From the NCBI GenBank assembly GCA_036563505.1, contig DATCMH010000019.1, positions 124,001 through 188,000 on the forward strand: a DNA stretch of 64,000 bases, given 5' to 3'. Position numbers and translations under genes: made by a program. This DNA is from DATCMH01 sp036563505 (GTDB taxonomy: Bacteria > Pseudomonadota > Alphaproteobacteria > Rhizobiales > Beijerinckiaceae). Shown here piece after piece: positions 56,468-64,000 of the stretch (its first letter is position 1; each line of letters starts with the position of its first letter). The notes beneath the pieces were generated by a model. The model saw only the letters and a list, made by a program, of their open reading frames with translations. It was not told the origin of the DNA and ran no database searches.

Positions 56468-56999
56468 GGGGTTGCCTCTGATTTCCGTTCGCCACCCCAC
56501 CCCCCTCCACCGTGCCGACAATGGCCTGGCCGCCGGCATGGACGTGAACGTGCTCGACCGTGACCTTCTGCTGGCCCTTGCCGCGGTGCCGGCCGAGGGC
56601 GTCCATGAGGGTGGTGTACGAGCGGGTGAGCTTGTTGGCCTGCGTGAGGTTCTCCTTGCGCCCCTCGAAGCTCTGGTCGGGGATCATCGCGCGGCGGTAG
56701 CACTCCATCGCGGCGTTGTGGCAGGCCACCATCTGCGCTCCCAGCATGCCCTCGACCTCGTCGCGCGGGTTGATGCCGTGCAAGGCCGCGAGGTTACTCG
56801 CGATGAGCTCGTCCCGGCGCTCGTTCGTGGGGCTGGTGACCCAGACCGTCTCCAGCACCTGGCGGATCAGGGTGTTGTTGAACAGATCGCTCTTGGAGCC
56901 GCCGAAGCGCTGCAAGGTGCCTTCACCCTTGGCCGGATCGTCGAGCGCGAACACACCGTTGACGGGCGTCATTGCAGGGTTGCTCGCCTTTGTCCTCAT
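56319..56999 (-). CDS. phage-associated conserved protein overlapping the HGG gene
   Basis: A 226-residue protein starting MRTKASNPAMTPVNGVFALD after GAGG. The core GSKSDLFNNTLIRQVLETVW, LAALHGINPRDEVEGMLGAQ and MVACHNAAMECYRRAMIPDQ and the segment VTVEHVHVHAGGQAIVGTVE are characteristic of a protein widespread in rhizobial prophage remnants. The tail, with QPHAKRIEAVAHAPVAPLRS, continues into the HGG gene in a different frame and keeps family-like composition. Function unknown. It marks this end of the accessory region as phage-derived. Confidence 0.7.
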   Translation of the reverse strand: MRTKASNPAMTPVNGVFALDDPAKGEGTLQRFGGSKSDLFNNTLIRQVLETVWVTSPTNERRDELIASNLAALHGINPRDEVEGMLGAQMVACHNAAMECYRRAMIPDQSFEGRKENLTQANKLTRSYTTLMDALGRHRGKGQQKVTVEHVHVHAGGQAIVGTVEGGGVANGNQRQPHAKRIEAVAHAPVAPLRSQDPERAPVCVAGDAERAVSHARGSVARRPER

Positions 57000-57570
57000 G
57001 CCACACACCTCAGCCGGTCAGCCTTCTGCCGACCTCGACCATACCACACAGCCAAGCTGGAACGAACCAGGAACGTACGGCCCTTCAACATGGGGGAGTC
57101 GTCCCGAGCTTTCGGCGCAAATGGCACAATCGGCCGACGACGAAGCGGTACGGGATGCCAACGCACGGCGGAGTTTTCCTGGCCGGTCTTGAAGAGAACC
57201 AAGGTTACGTATTTGCCGATCTCACGCCAGCTGGAGAAAATGGGTCGAACGACTGAATGTGGCCGAAAGCGGCACGGCAGCTTCCGGCGTCTAAGCTGTT
57301 GAAGCGGACATTCGTCCCGCGACGCGTGGGATCTCGGCCCGACCCTACGCAGATGTGCAGCGGTTGGCTGGACCCTGCCATTCACTTTCGCGGAATCACT
57401 ACGCGCTGATTGGCCGCCTTCGCCGTAAAGACCAATGGGGCAACGGGCGAACCGTCTAGAGAGGCCGGCAGGGAGGTCGGGATAGGGAAGTCGGAGCGCT
57501 TTCGGTCCGGCCTGGCGGACGAGCGGCAATAGCGAGCCTTAAGCTCGACCCCAAGCATTGCCTTAGCCCC
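57000..57570. other. 571-base stretch without a recognised gene
   Basis: Open frames here have no family resemblance and inconsistent codon use. GAATGT near 57257 and ACATTC near 57308 form a loose inverted pair. I see no tRNA-like, promoter or attachment sequence. It separates the phage-type remnant from the sulfonate operon and may hold decayed element sequence. Confidence 0.5.
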
Positions 57571-58587
57571 TCAGAGGTGAGCGGCAGACGCGTCAGGGCG
57601 CAGGAGGATCTTGCTCGCTGCCGTCCGGCCGTCATCGAGATCCGAGAAGGCCGCAGGTCCATCCCGGAGGGGGCGTTCCTCGAACCAGCCCAGCGCGCCG
57701 AGCCCTCCTTCGGCCAGAGCGTCGACGGCGTGGCGGAAGTCGACGGGCGTGTAGCAGTAGGCGCCCGTGACAGTGATCTCCTGCAGCGTGATCTTGCGCA
57801 GGTCGAGGCCGTCCTGACCGGGCAGGAGCCCCACATGGACGATGACACCTCCCGGTCTCACCAGAGCGGAGGCTGCAGCGCGCGTTCCTGCCGCGCCGAC
57901 CGCATCGATCACGAGGTCGACGCTGTTCGGCACAGGCTCGCCCAGCTCCCCCGGCGCGAAGACCGGGAAGCCTTCGGTCCGCTCGATGGTCCTCCGCCGC
58001 AGGGCATTCACCTCGCCAATATGGACGGATTGCGCACCGAAACGACGAGCGACGAGGGCGGCGGCGAGCCCGATCGCGCCTCCACCCAGCACGACAACCC
58101 GCGATGCCGCCAGGGGCTGATGAAGCCGCTCTGCGCCGATCCGCACGGCGTGCCAAGCGACCGCAATCGGCTCGGCGAGCGCGGCCCTCTCGATGGAGAG
58201 TTCGTCCGGGACGGGCACGAGGTTGCGCTCCGGAATCCGGACGAGCTCCGCGAAGGCGCCAGGTCGCGGCGGCATCGAGATGATCTGCCGCGTCGGAGAC
58301 AGGTGCCATCGTCCCTCGATGGCGTAGGGACAAGACGGGTCCACCACCAGCGGGTTGATTGTCACCCGCTCGCCCGCGCGGGGTCCGGAGACGATGCGGC
58401 CGGCAGCCTCGTGCCCCAGGATCAGCGGGGCCGGACGGCGGCTGTCGAGCCCGTGATAGGCGTGCATGTCGGAGCCGCAGATGCCCACCGCCTCGACCCT
58501 GACCAACACCTCGTCGGCCTCGGGCGCGGCGTCCGGCTCGTCGCGATAGACGAGCGCGTTCGGGCCGGTATAGACGAGCGCCTTCAT
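57571..58587 (-). CDS. zinc-type medium-chain dehydrogenase lacking the structural-zinc cysteines
   Basis: A 338-residue MDR-family dehydrogenase of the threonine/idonate/galactitol dehydrogenase type. Catalytic zinc residues are in EAVGICGSDMHAYHGLD and LILGHEAAGRIV; the Rossmann loop is VVVLGGGAIGLAAALVARRF. The region that normally has four structural zinc Cys reads VVDPSCPYAIEGRWHLSPTR, with a single Cys, so that site is missing. It is the last gene of the leftward operon, 24 bases after the SDR gene. If the operon degrades dihydroxypropanesulfonate, it could be one of the two 2-dehydrogenases that racemise the substrate; another polyol is possible. Confidence 0.85.
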   Translation of the reverse strand: MKALVYTGPNALVYRDEPDAAPEADEVLVRVEAVGICGSDMHAYHGLDSRRPAPLILGHEAAGRIVSGPRAGERVTINPLVVDPSCPYAIEGRWHLSPTRQIISMPPRPGAFAELVRIPERNLVPVPDELSIERAALAEPIAVAWHAVRIGAERLHQPLAASRVVVLGGGAIGLAAALVARRFGAQSVHIGEVNALRRRTIERTEGFPVFAPGELGEPVPNSVDLVIDAVGAAGTRAAASALVRPGGVIVHVGLLPGQDGLDLRKITLQEITVTGAYCYTPVDFRHAVDALAEGGLGALGWFEERPLRDGPAAFSDLDDGRTAASKILLRPDASAAHL

Positions 58588-58611
58588 GCACCGCTCCTCC
58601 TGAAGACTCTG

Positions 58612-59379
58612 CTATTTCGCGGTGAAGCCGCCATCGACGGCGAGCGTCTGTCCGGTCACGTAGGCCGAGGCGGGCGATGACAGGAACACGGTCGCTCCGG
58701 CCAAGTCCTCAAGCTCCCCGTTCCGTCCGATCGCCGTCTGGGCCGCGTTGCTTGCCGCGCGGCGAGGATCGGCGAAGACAGGTGCCGTGAGCGGCGTCGG
58801 GAAGAAGCCGGGAGCGATGGCGTTGCACGTGATCCCGTGGCGCGACCATTCCTCGGCGATGGCCCGGGTGAGCTGGAGGACGCCTGCCTTGGCCGCGCCG
58901 TAGGGCGCGCTGTCCGGGAAGGCGCGCCAGCTCTGGAGCGAGGCCACGTTGATGATGCGCCCAAAACGCCGCTCCATCATGCCCGGCGCGAAGGCTTGAG
59001 TGAGCAGGAACGGAGCCCTCAGATGCAGCGCCATGTGCAGGTCGAACGTGGAGGCCGTGACCTCCCGGAAGGGCTGACGCAGATTGACGCCGGCGGCGTT
59101 GACCAGAATATCGATGGGGCGTCCGGCTGTCTCGGCGAGCACGGCGCGCGGAGCCTCCGGGTCGGACAAGTCCTCCGCCACGACGTCCGCACCGATATCG
59201 TCACGTCGGAGCGCCGCCTGCGCCGACCTCAGTTCGGCAGGGCGCCGCGCCACTAGAATGACGCCGGCTCCGGCCAGGCCGAGCGCGCGCGCCATGGCAA
59301 GTCCAATGCCGCTGCTGCCGCCCGTGACCAGGGCCGTGCGACCCGTAAGTTCGAACAGATGCCCGAGCCGGGAGGTCAC
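58612..59379 (-). CDS. short-chain dehydrogenase/reductase
   Basis: A 255-residue classical SDR. Cofactor motif GGSSGIGLAMARALG near residue 20, DILVNAAGVN, catalytic Ser in NVASLQSW, and YxxxK in APYGAAKAGVLQLTRAIAEE; C-terminal SSPASAYVTGQTLAVDGG. The start is a GTG at 59379 directly after the hpsN stop. Gluconate 5-dehydrogenase-like by resemblance. In an HpsN operon, an SDR and an MDR enzyme could together invert the 2-hydroxyl of dihydroxypropanesulfonate through the ketone. Substrate unproven. Confidence 0.85.
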   Translation of the reverse strand: MTSRLGHLFELTGRTALVTGGSSGIGLAMARALGLAGAGVILVARRPAELRSAQAALRRDDIGADVVAEDLSDPEAPRAVLAETAGRPIDILVNAAGVNLRQPFREVTASTFDLHMALHLRAPFLLTQAFAPGMMERRFGRIINVASLQSWRAFPDSAPYGAAKAGVLQLTRAIAEEWSRHGITCNAIAPGFFPTPLTAPVFADPRRAASNAAQTAIGRNGELEDLAGATVFLSSPASAYVTGQTLAVDGGFTAK

Positions 59380-60693
59380 TCAGGCCTCGACTGGTCGGCC
59401 GAGATCGACGGCGATGCCCGGCGCATACTTCGCCATCCGCACGTCGCTCGTGCGAGCATGGGCCTCCATGCCCTCGAGTCGCGAGATCCGGGCCGACACA
59501 GGCGCCAGCGCCTTGCAGGCGTCGCGGCTCATCCGTTGCCAGGTCAGGGGCTTCAGGAACTTGTGAACGGACAGGCCCGCCGAGTAGCGCGCCGCGAACT
59601 TCGTGGGCAGGATGTGGTTGGGGCCTGAAATTTTGTCGCCAAAAGCGACGTTCGTCTCCTCGCCGAGGAAGAGCGAACCGTAGTTGGTCAGGTTCGCGTG
59701 CCACCAGTCGAGGTCGGCGCAGTGCACCTCGAGGTGCTCGCAAGCATAGTCCTCCGAGACCTGGACCATCTCCTCGCGCGAGTCGCACAAGGCGATCTCG
59801 CCGTAGTCGCGCCACGCGGCTCCCGCGGCGTCGCGCGCCGTCCCCGGCAGGGCAGCGATGAGCTGGGGGATGAGGGCCGCGACTTCGTCCGCGATGCGGC
59901 GCGAGTTCGTGATGAGCCAGGCTGGGCTCTCGTGACCGTGCTCGGCCTGGCCGACGAGATCGCTGGCCACGATCAGGGGATCGGCGGTGTCGTCCGCGAT
60001 CACCGCCACCTCCGAGGGGCCGGCGAAGACGTCGATGCCGACCTTGCCGAACAGCATGCGCTTGGCTTCGGCGACGAACTTGTTGCCGGGACCGACGATG
60101 ATGTCGGCCGGCCGGTCGGTGAAGAGGCCGAAGGTCATGGCCGCGACGGCCTGAACGCCACCGAGGCACATGACGACATCCGCACCCGCCACCGTCATGG
60201 CGTAGAGGACGTGCGGATGGATGCCTTGGCCCTTGTAGGGCGCCGAGCAGGCGATAACGGACTTCACGCCCGCGGCCTTGGCTGTCGCGATCGACATATA
60301 GGCGGAGGCGATATGGGCGTAGCGGCCCGTGGGCACGTAGCACCCGGCCGTGTTGACAGGCACCAGCCGCTGACCAAGGCGCAGCCCCGGGGAGAGCTCG
60401 ACGGAAAAGTCCTGCACCGAGGCGCGCTGCGCCTCCGCGAAGCGGCGAACCTGCGAGGCGGCGAGATCGATGTCGTCCTTGATGGCTTGGGGCACCTCGC
60501 GGATCCGCTCGGCGATTGCGGCCTCATCCATCACGATCGACCCTGACCAGCCGTCGAGCTTGAGCGCGTAGCCGCGCACGGCGTCTTCGCCGCCGGCTTC
60601 GATCGCCGCGAGCATTTCGGTGACCACCTTGCGCGCCGCATCCGTCTCGGTCTCCGGCGTCTTCGACGCTTTCTTTAGGTAGGCGATGGCCAT
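59380..60693 (-). CDS. hpsN: HpsN-like (sulfopropanediol 3-dehydrogenase) histidinol dehydrogenase homologue
   Basis: A 437-residue zinc- and NAD-dependent dehydrogenase of the HisD family. HpsN oxidises (R)-2,3-dihydroxypropane-1-sulfonate in two steps through sulfolactaldehyde to (R)-sulfolactate. The start MAIAYLKKASKTPETETDAA is characteristic of the HpsN group, not of HisD proper. Metal and catalytic residues are visible in LVGQAEHGHESPAWL, DYACEHLEVHC (catalytic Glu-His), FGDKISGPNHILPT and RLEGMEAHARTSDVR. No his genes are nearby and a sulfonate-type ABC transporter is in the same operon. The product would feed the SuyAB block of this window. An upstream in-frame codon at 60759 adds 22 unlike residues. 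Confidence 0.82.
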   Translation of the reverse strand: MAIAYLKKASKTPETETDAARKVVTEMLAAIEAGGEDAVRGYALKLDGWSGSIVMDEAAIAERIREVPQAIKDDIDLAASQVRRFAEAQRASVQDFSVELSPGLRLGQRLVPVNTAGCYVPTGRYAHIASAYMSIATAKAAGVKSVIACSAPYKGQGIHPHVLYAMTVAGADVVMCLGGVQAVAAMTFGLFTDRPADIIVGPGNKFVAEAKRMLFGKVGIDVFAGPSEVAVIADDTADPLIVASDLVGQAEHGHESPAWLITNSRRIADEVAALIPQLIAALPGTARDAAGAAWRDYGEIALCDSREEMVQVSEDYACEHLEVHCADLDWWHANLTNYGSLFLGEETNVAFGDKISGPNHILPTKFAARYSAGLSVHKFLKPLTWQRMSRDACKALAPVSARISRLEGMEAHARTSDVRMAKYAPGIAVDLGRPVEA

Positions 60694-60762
60694 GGTGCAG
60701 AGCCTTCCTGGGATGAGCTGCCGAGCGCGCGGACGGGCTTCCCCGTCCGCACAGGCCACGGC

Positions 60763-61812
60763 CTACTTCTTGTCGAACTCGGTCGCGAAGGCGCGTAGCT
60801 TCGGATCGTTCGCGACGCGCTTGAGGTAGTCGTCCGAGATGTAGCTCTTGACGTCCGGATTGGCGGGGATGGTCCCGACCTCGTTGACGAACTTGCCGAT
60901 CTCCGTGAACCAGCCGTCCACCGTCGAGGCCTTGCCGTCGCGCGCCATGAGCTTGAGCTGCTCGTCGAGGCCAAAGGTGGGCCTGAGGGCGAACTCCTGA
61001 TCCATGGCGCGGGGCGTCACCTCCAGCCCGCCCTGCTTGTAGAAGTCGAGCGCGAGGGTGCGGGCCTCGTCCGGGTTCGCCTTCGCCCAGGACCAGCCGC
61101 GCAGGAAGACGGCGAGGAACTTCGCGACGTCTTCGGGCCTCTCCTTGGCGAAGTCGGCCCGCGCGACGAGAGCGCCCGGAACGATGGCGCCGGCGTCCGC
61201 GCCGGAGCAGAGGTACTTCGCGTTGGCGCGGTCCTCGAGCGTGTAGGTGTTGGGAGCCCAGACGCCCGCGACGTCGCCGTTCTGCGAGGTGATCGCGGTG
61301 ATGATCTGCGCCTGCCCGAGATTGACGAACTGCATGTCGTTGGCGGCGAGCCCCATTTTCACGAGGCACTTGCGCGCGGCGTAGTCGGCCGTCGAGTTCG
61401 TGGTCAGGAGCAGGCGCTGCCCCTTTAGGGAGGCCGGGTTCGCCTTGATCGCGTCGAACTTGTCGCCGCGCACCATCATGGCGTTCGCCTTCGACTCGTC
61501 GTTGGTGATGCCGATTGTGACGATGTTGAAGCGAACGGCGCCCAGAACCGCGGGCACCGAGCCCGTTCCGCCGACATCCCAGGATTTCGAGGGGGCCGCG
61601 GCGATCTGGGGCGCTCCAGCCGGGAACGTGGTGAAGTTCGGAGCGAGCCCGACCTCCTTCCACCAGCCCTTGACGGTGGCGTAGTGGAGGGGGAGAGCCC
61701 AATAGAGCGAGGGCTGATAGCTAACACCGATCGGCGCCTGAGCTGCCGCGCTCGCCGGCACGGCCGCAGCGATCGCGGCGGCCAACGCCCACTTGCGAGA
61801 TCGTTTCATCAT
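60763..61812 (-). CDS. nitrate/sulfonate/taurine-type ABC substrate-binding protein
   Basis: Periplasmic binding protein of the SsuA/NMT1 class, 349 residues, signal peptide MMKRSRKWALAAAIAAAVPA cut near AAAQ. Features are IGVSYQPSLYWALPLHYATV, KGWWKEVGLAPNFTTFPAGA, SWDVGGTGSVPAVLGAVRFN and NGDVAGVWAPNTYTLEDRA. The ATG overlaps the DegT stop (ATGA) and follows GAGGGAGG. With the ATPase and the permease at the window edge it forms an importer of a small, probably sulfonated, compound such as dihydroxypropanesulfonate. Substrate inferred from hpsN downstream. Confidence 0.85.
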   Translation of the reverse strand: MMKRSRKWALAAAIAAAVPASAAAQAPIGVSYQPSLYWALPLHYATVKGWWKEVGLAPNFTTFPAGAPQIAAAPSKSWDVGGTGSVPAVLGAVRFNIVTIGITNDESKANAMMVRGDKFDAIKANPASLKGQRLLLTTNSTADYAARKCLVKMGLAANDMQFVNLGQAQIITAITSQNGDVAGVWAPNTYTLEDRANAKYLCSGADAGAIVPGALVARADFAKERPEDVAKFLAVFLRGWSWAKANPDEARTLALDFYKQGGLEVTPRAMDQEFALRPTFGLDEQLKLMARDGKASTVDGWFTEIGKFVNEVGTIPANPDVKSYISDDYLKRVANDPKLRAFATEFDKK

Positions 61813-63089
61813 GAATCCCTCCCTCGACGTGATGGTTGGGGCACCGGTCGATGCCCTGCTGTGCCGTCCCCTCGGACCTGCGGGAGAACGGATTCGAGTG
61901 ACTCGCGCACGATCGCGGCAATGAGGTCGCATTCCTCGTCGGTGAGCGAGAGCGGCGTGCGGATGTCGCAAAGCTGCGCCAGGACGGCATGGGTCTGGGC
62001 GAGCGGCCCCTGATCGCCGGCATACCGCCAGTGCCGCGGGGCGCTCGTGAACCCGGATTGATGCTCAGCTCCGAACCACTTGATCGGGAGCCCGCGGGCC
62101 AGAGCCGTCCCAATGAAGGCTCTCATCGCCGCCGCGTCCAACCCCAGGACCGAGAACTGGACGGAAGTGGCCGCGTAGTCTTGGTCCGCGCGGCGTTCCG
62201 GCACGCGCAGGTGCTGGGAGCGCGCGAGGCCGGCAGCGATCCGATCGTGGATCTTGTTCCACTGCTCGGCTCGACGCGGCAGCTCGGCGAGTTGGGGACG
62301 CAGGATCGCCGCCGCCAGCGCGGACATGCGCATGCTGAAGTTTGGGACCTGTTCGGCCAGCGGTTCGAGCACGTCCGGCCCCGGCGTGCTGAGATGCTGC
62401 CCGTAAAGCATGTAGCTGCCGGAGTGCAGGATAGCCTTGCCGGCCATCAAGGGATCGTCCGTCAGGAGAAAGCCGCCCTCACCGGCGTTGAGGTGCTTGT
62501 AGGTCTGGGCGCTGAAGGCGGCCGCCACGCCGAAGGTGCCGATGGTCCGCCCCTTGTAGGCTGCGCACAGGGCGTGGGCGCAGTCCTCGACGAGAGTGAC
62601 GCCGTGCGCGGCGCAAGCCTCGATCACGCTGTCCATATCGGCGATATGGCCGCGCATGTGGGAGAGCAGCAGAACCTTCGCGCCGGTTGCCGCCGCCTTC
62701 CGGCCGATGTCGGAGGGATCGATCACGTAGTCGGCGGTGATCTCCACCACCACGGGCTTCCCGGCGGCGTGGAGGATGGCGCCGGGCACCGGCGCGAGCG
62801 TGAAGCCGTTGACGAGCACCGGATCGCCGGGAGCGACGCCCGCCACCTTCAGGGCCAGGAACAGCGCGGCTCCGCCCGAGTTCACGGCGACGCAGTAGCG
62901 CCGGCCGACGAAGGCAGCGAACTCCTCCTCCAGGCGAGACACGTCGAGCTGGTCCGTGCCCATCTCGCCGTAGCGAAACAGCCGCCCCGAGCGCATCAGC
63001 TCGATCGCGCGCGCGATGCCCGCCTCAGGGATCGCGTCGGGCTGCGTGAGGTCGCGGTCGAGGCGCGGCGGACGGGGGTCAGGTGCCAT
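61809..63089 (-). CDS. DegT/DnrJ/EryC1-family PLP aminotransferase
   Basis: A 426-residue PLP enzyme. Visible motifs are VGRRYCVAVNSGGAALFLAL, NGFTLAPVPGAILHAAG, TLVEDCAHALCAAYKGRTIG and the PLP Lys in FSAQTYKHLNAGEGGFLLTD. DegT proteins usually transaminate keto-sugars. No sugar-nucleotide genes are near; it sits between the ABC ATPase (11-base overlap) and binding-protein genes (4-base overlap), firmly inside the operon. In a sulfonate operon it might remove or add an amino group on a C3 sulfonate or the imported compound; this would be a new use and is speculation. Confidence 0.83.
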   Translation of the reverse strand: MAPDPRPPRLDRDLTQPDAIPEAGIARAIELMRSGRLFRYGEMGTDQLDVSRLEEEFAAFVGRRYCVAVNSGGAALFLALKVAGVAPGDPVLVNGFTLAPVPGAILHAAGKPVVVEITADYVIDPSDIGRKAAATGAKVLLLSHMRGHIADMDSVIEACAAHGVTLVEDCAHALCAAYKGRTIGTFGVAAAFSAQTYKHLNAGEGGFLLTDDPLMAGKAILHSGSYMLYGQHLSTPGPDVLEPLAEQVPNFSMRMSALAAAILRPQLAELPRRAEQWNKIHDRIAAGLARSQHLRVPERRADQDYAATSVQFSVLGLDAAAMRAFIGTALARGLPIKWFGAEHQSGFTSAPRHWRYAGDQGPLAQTHAVLAQLCDIRTPLSLTDEECDLIAAIVRESLESVLPQVRGDGTAGHRPVPQPSRRGRDS

Positions 63090-63876
63090 GCGGCCCCTTC
63101 TCCTCGCGCAGCGAACGCCAGATGTGTGTCCGCAGGTGGACGAAGGATTCGAGATCCATGACGTCCTCGATCTTGGCGTGCTGGTCCCACTTCTCGGCCA
63201 CCCGCACCGACCTGACGTCGAGCACCTCCTTGATGCGGCCCGGCCGGCGCGTCATGACAGCGACGCGATCGGCGAGGTAGACGGCCTCCTCCACCGCGTG
63301 GGTGATGAAGAGAACCGTGCGCGGATTGCGCCGCGCCAGGCGCACGAGTTCCTCCTGCATCACCACGCGCGTTTGCGCATCGAGGGCCCCGAACGGCTCG
63401 TCCATCAGGAGCACCTCGGGATCCAGCACGTAGGCGCGAGCGATCGCGACGCGCTGCTGCATGCCGCCCGAGAGCTGATGCGGGTATGCTGCCGCGTGGC
63501 TCTCCAGGTTCATGAGCTTGAGCGCGCCGGCGATCCGCTCGTCTCGCTCCTCTCGCGCTAGGCCCTTGTTGCGCAGGCCCAGATCGATGTTCTCGCGCAC
63601 CGTCTTCCAGGGAAACAGGGCGAACTGCTGGAAGACCACGGCGCGGTCGGGGCCGGGACTGGTGATCTCCCGCCCGTTCACCTGGACCGATCCGCCCGTC
63701 GGCGCCTCGAAGCCCGCCACCATCCGCAGGCAGGTTGTCTTGCCGCAGCCGGATGGTCCGACGATGGCGACGAATTCCTGGTCCCCGATGTCCAGATCGA
63801 TCGCTTCCAGCGCCTTCATGCCGCCGGTTCTGGGACCGAACACCTTGTCGACCTTGTCGAAGCGGATCGAGCCCAT
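63079..63876 (-). CDS. nitrate/sulfonate/taurine-type ABC ATPase
   Basis: A 265-residue ATPase of the SsuB/TauB class. Walker A VGPSGCGKTTCLRMVAGF, Q-loop VFQQFALFPWKTVRENI, signature QLSGGMQQRVAIARAYVLD, Walker B LLMDEPFGALDAQTR and switch His FITHAVEEAVYLADR. The FPWKTVRENI form and the short C-terminus are typical of this class. Its stop overlaps the DegT start by 11 bases; it starts 9 bases after the permease stop. Confidence 0.92.
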   Translation of the reverse strand: MGSIRFDKVDKVFGPRTGGMKALEAIDLDIGDQEFVAIVGPSGCGKTTCLRMVAGFEAPTGGSVQVNGREITSPGPDRAVVFQQFALFPWKTVRENIDLGLRNKGLAREERDERIAGALKLMNLESHAAAYPHQLSGGMQQRVAIARAYVLDPEVLLMDEPFGALDAQTRVVMQEELVRLARRNPRTVLFITHAVEEAVYLADRVAVMTRRPGRIKEVLDVRSVRVAEKWDQHAKIEDVMDLESFVHLRTHIWRSLREEKGPHGT

Positions 63877-63885
63877 CGAATTCCC

Positions 63886-64000
63886 TCACGCCTCCAGGCC
63901 GCGACGGCGGCGCAGCCAGCCTTCGCCTTGTCTGAGCAACACGTCGATCAGCATGCCAACGAGCCCGATGGCGATCATGCCGGAGATCACCGTGGTGGTC
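63886..64000 (-). CDS. ABC transporter permease, C-terminal fragment at window edge
   Basis: Only the last 37 codons are visible: TTTVISGMIAIGLVGMLIDV then LLRQGEGWLRRRRGLEA. The final helix followed by a basic tail matches the C-terminus of SsuC/TauC-type permeases. It is the upstream partner of the ATPase gene; its 5' part and the operon promoter lie outside the window. Confidence 0.75.
   Translation of the reverse strand, partial: TTTVISGMIAIGLVGMLIDVLLRQGEGWLRRRRGLEA

Noticed and set aside
57000..57570. Possible degraded transposase or small genes in the gap before the sulfonate operon
   Set aside because: No frame shows transposase motifs or consistent codon use, and no terminal inverted repeats were found.
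59380..60693. Histidinol dehydrogenase of histidine biosynthesis
   Set aside because: The N-terminus fits the HpsN group, no his genes are near, and the gene sits in a sulfonate-type ABC operon.
1..64000. CRISPR arrays, rRNA genes and intact insertion sequences
   Set aside because: No regularly spaced identical repeats, rRNA sequence or DDE transposase frames with terminal repeats were seen anywhere in the window.

Overview
The window is GC-rich chromosomal DNA from an alphaproteobacterium of the order Hyphomicrobiales (Rhizobiales), probably close to Methylobacteriaceae such as Methylobacterium or Microvirga. The evidence is gene content and order: gcrA with GANTC sites, phoR-pstSCAB-phoU-phoB, argD-argF-hslO, a DUF2336 protein, the long form of dCTP deaminase, class III formaldehyde dehydrogenase, and the short G/C-rich double-hairpin repeats common in these genomes. 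The family placement is an inference from memory, not a computed result.

Layout. 1-7226: ordinary genes (pcaF 5' part, DUF6494, frmA, M29 aminopeptidase, hybrid histidine kinase, lytic transglycosylase). 7450-13991: a sulfolactate block on both sides of a promoter (GntR regulator and TTT-type binding protein leftward; suyA, suyB, YeiH-type exporter, slcC and comC rightward). 13992-14526: a gene-free block of repeats. 14527-25869: a sulfosugar-like block (aldose epimerase, four-gene sugar ABC transporter, YihV-like kinase, LacD/YihT-like aldolase, fucose-isomerase-family enzyme, Gfo/Idh/MocA oxidoreductase), with a nucleotide cyclase inserted. 25904-45302: housekeeping and regulation (DUF1232, UPF0104 membrane protein, the phosphate regulon, gcrA, arginine genes, hslO, a GGDEF protein, DUF2336, argE, apaG, CDP-alcohol transferase, dCTP deaminase, ion channel). 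45379-45453: tRNA-Gly(CCC), followed by a variable region to about 57000. That region has an integrase, a DUF3987 replication-like protein, an AlpA-like regulator, an AT-rich orphan gene, a serine recombinase, small exported proteins and two overlapping phage-type genes. 57571-64000: a leftward operon with a sulfonate-type ABC transporter, a DegT aminotransferase, an HpsN-like dehydrogenase, an SDR and an MDR dehydrogenase.

How it fits together. The main reading is that the window holds most of an organosulfonate mineralisation route. Sulfoquinovose (or its glycoside) would be imported by the ABC transporter, freed and mutarotated, isomerised, phosphorylated by a kinase very like YihV, and split by a class I aldolase to DHAP and sulfolactaldehyde. 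SlcC and ComC would interconvert sulfolactate enantiomers, SuyAB would split (R)-sulfolactate to pyruvate and sulfite, and the YeiH-type protein would export sulfite or sulfate. The HpsN operon would feed dihydroxypropanesulfonate, and possibly sulfolactaldehyde, into the same pool. A 21-bp dyad of form GTCTTGT-N7-AGAAGAC lies on the suyA promoter and again in the divergent promoter region of the sugar block 12 kb away. This suggests that the GntR regulator beside suyA controls both. No separate sulfolactaldehyde dehydrogenase, GH31 sulfoquinovosidase or sulfite dehydrogenase is visible here.

All pathway assignments rest on family recognition and context, and no database search was possible.
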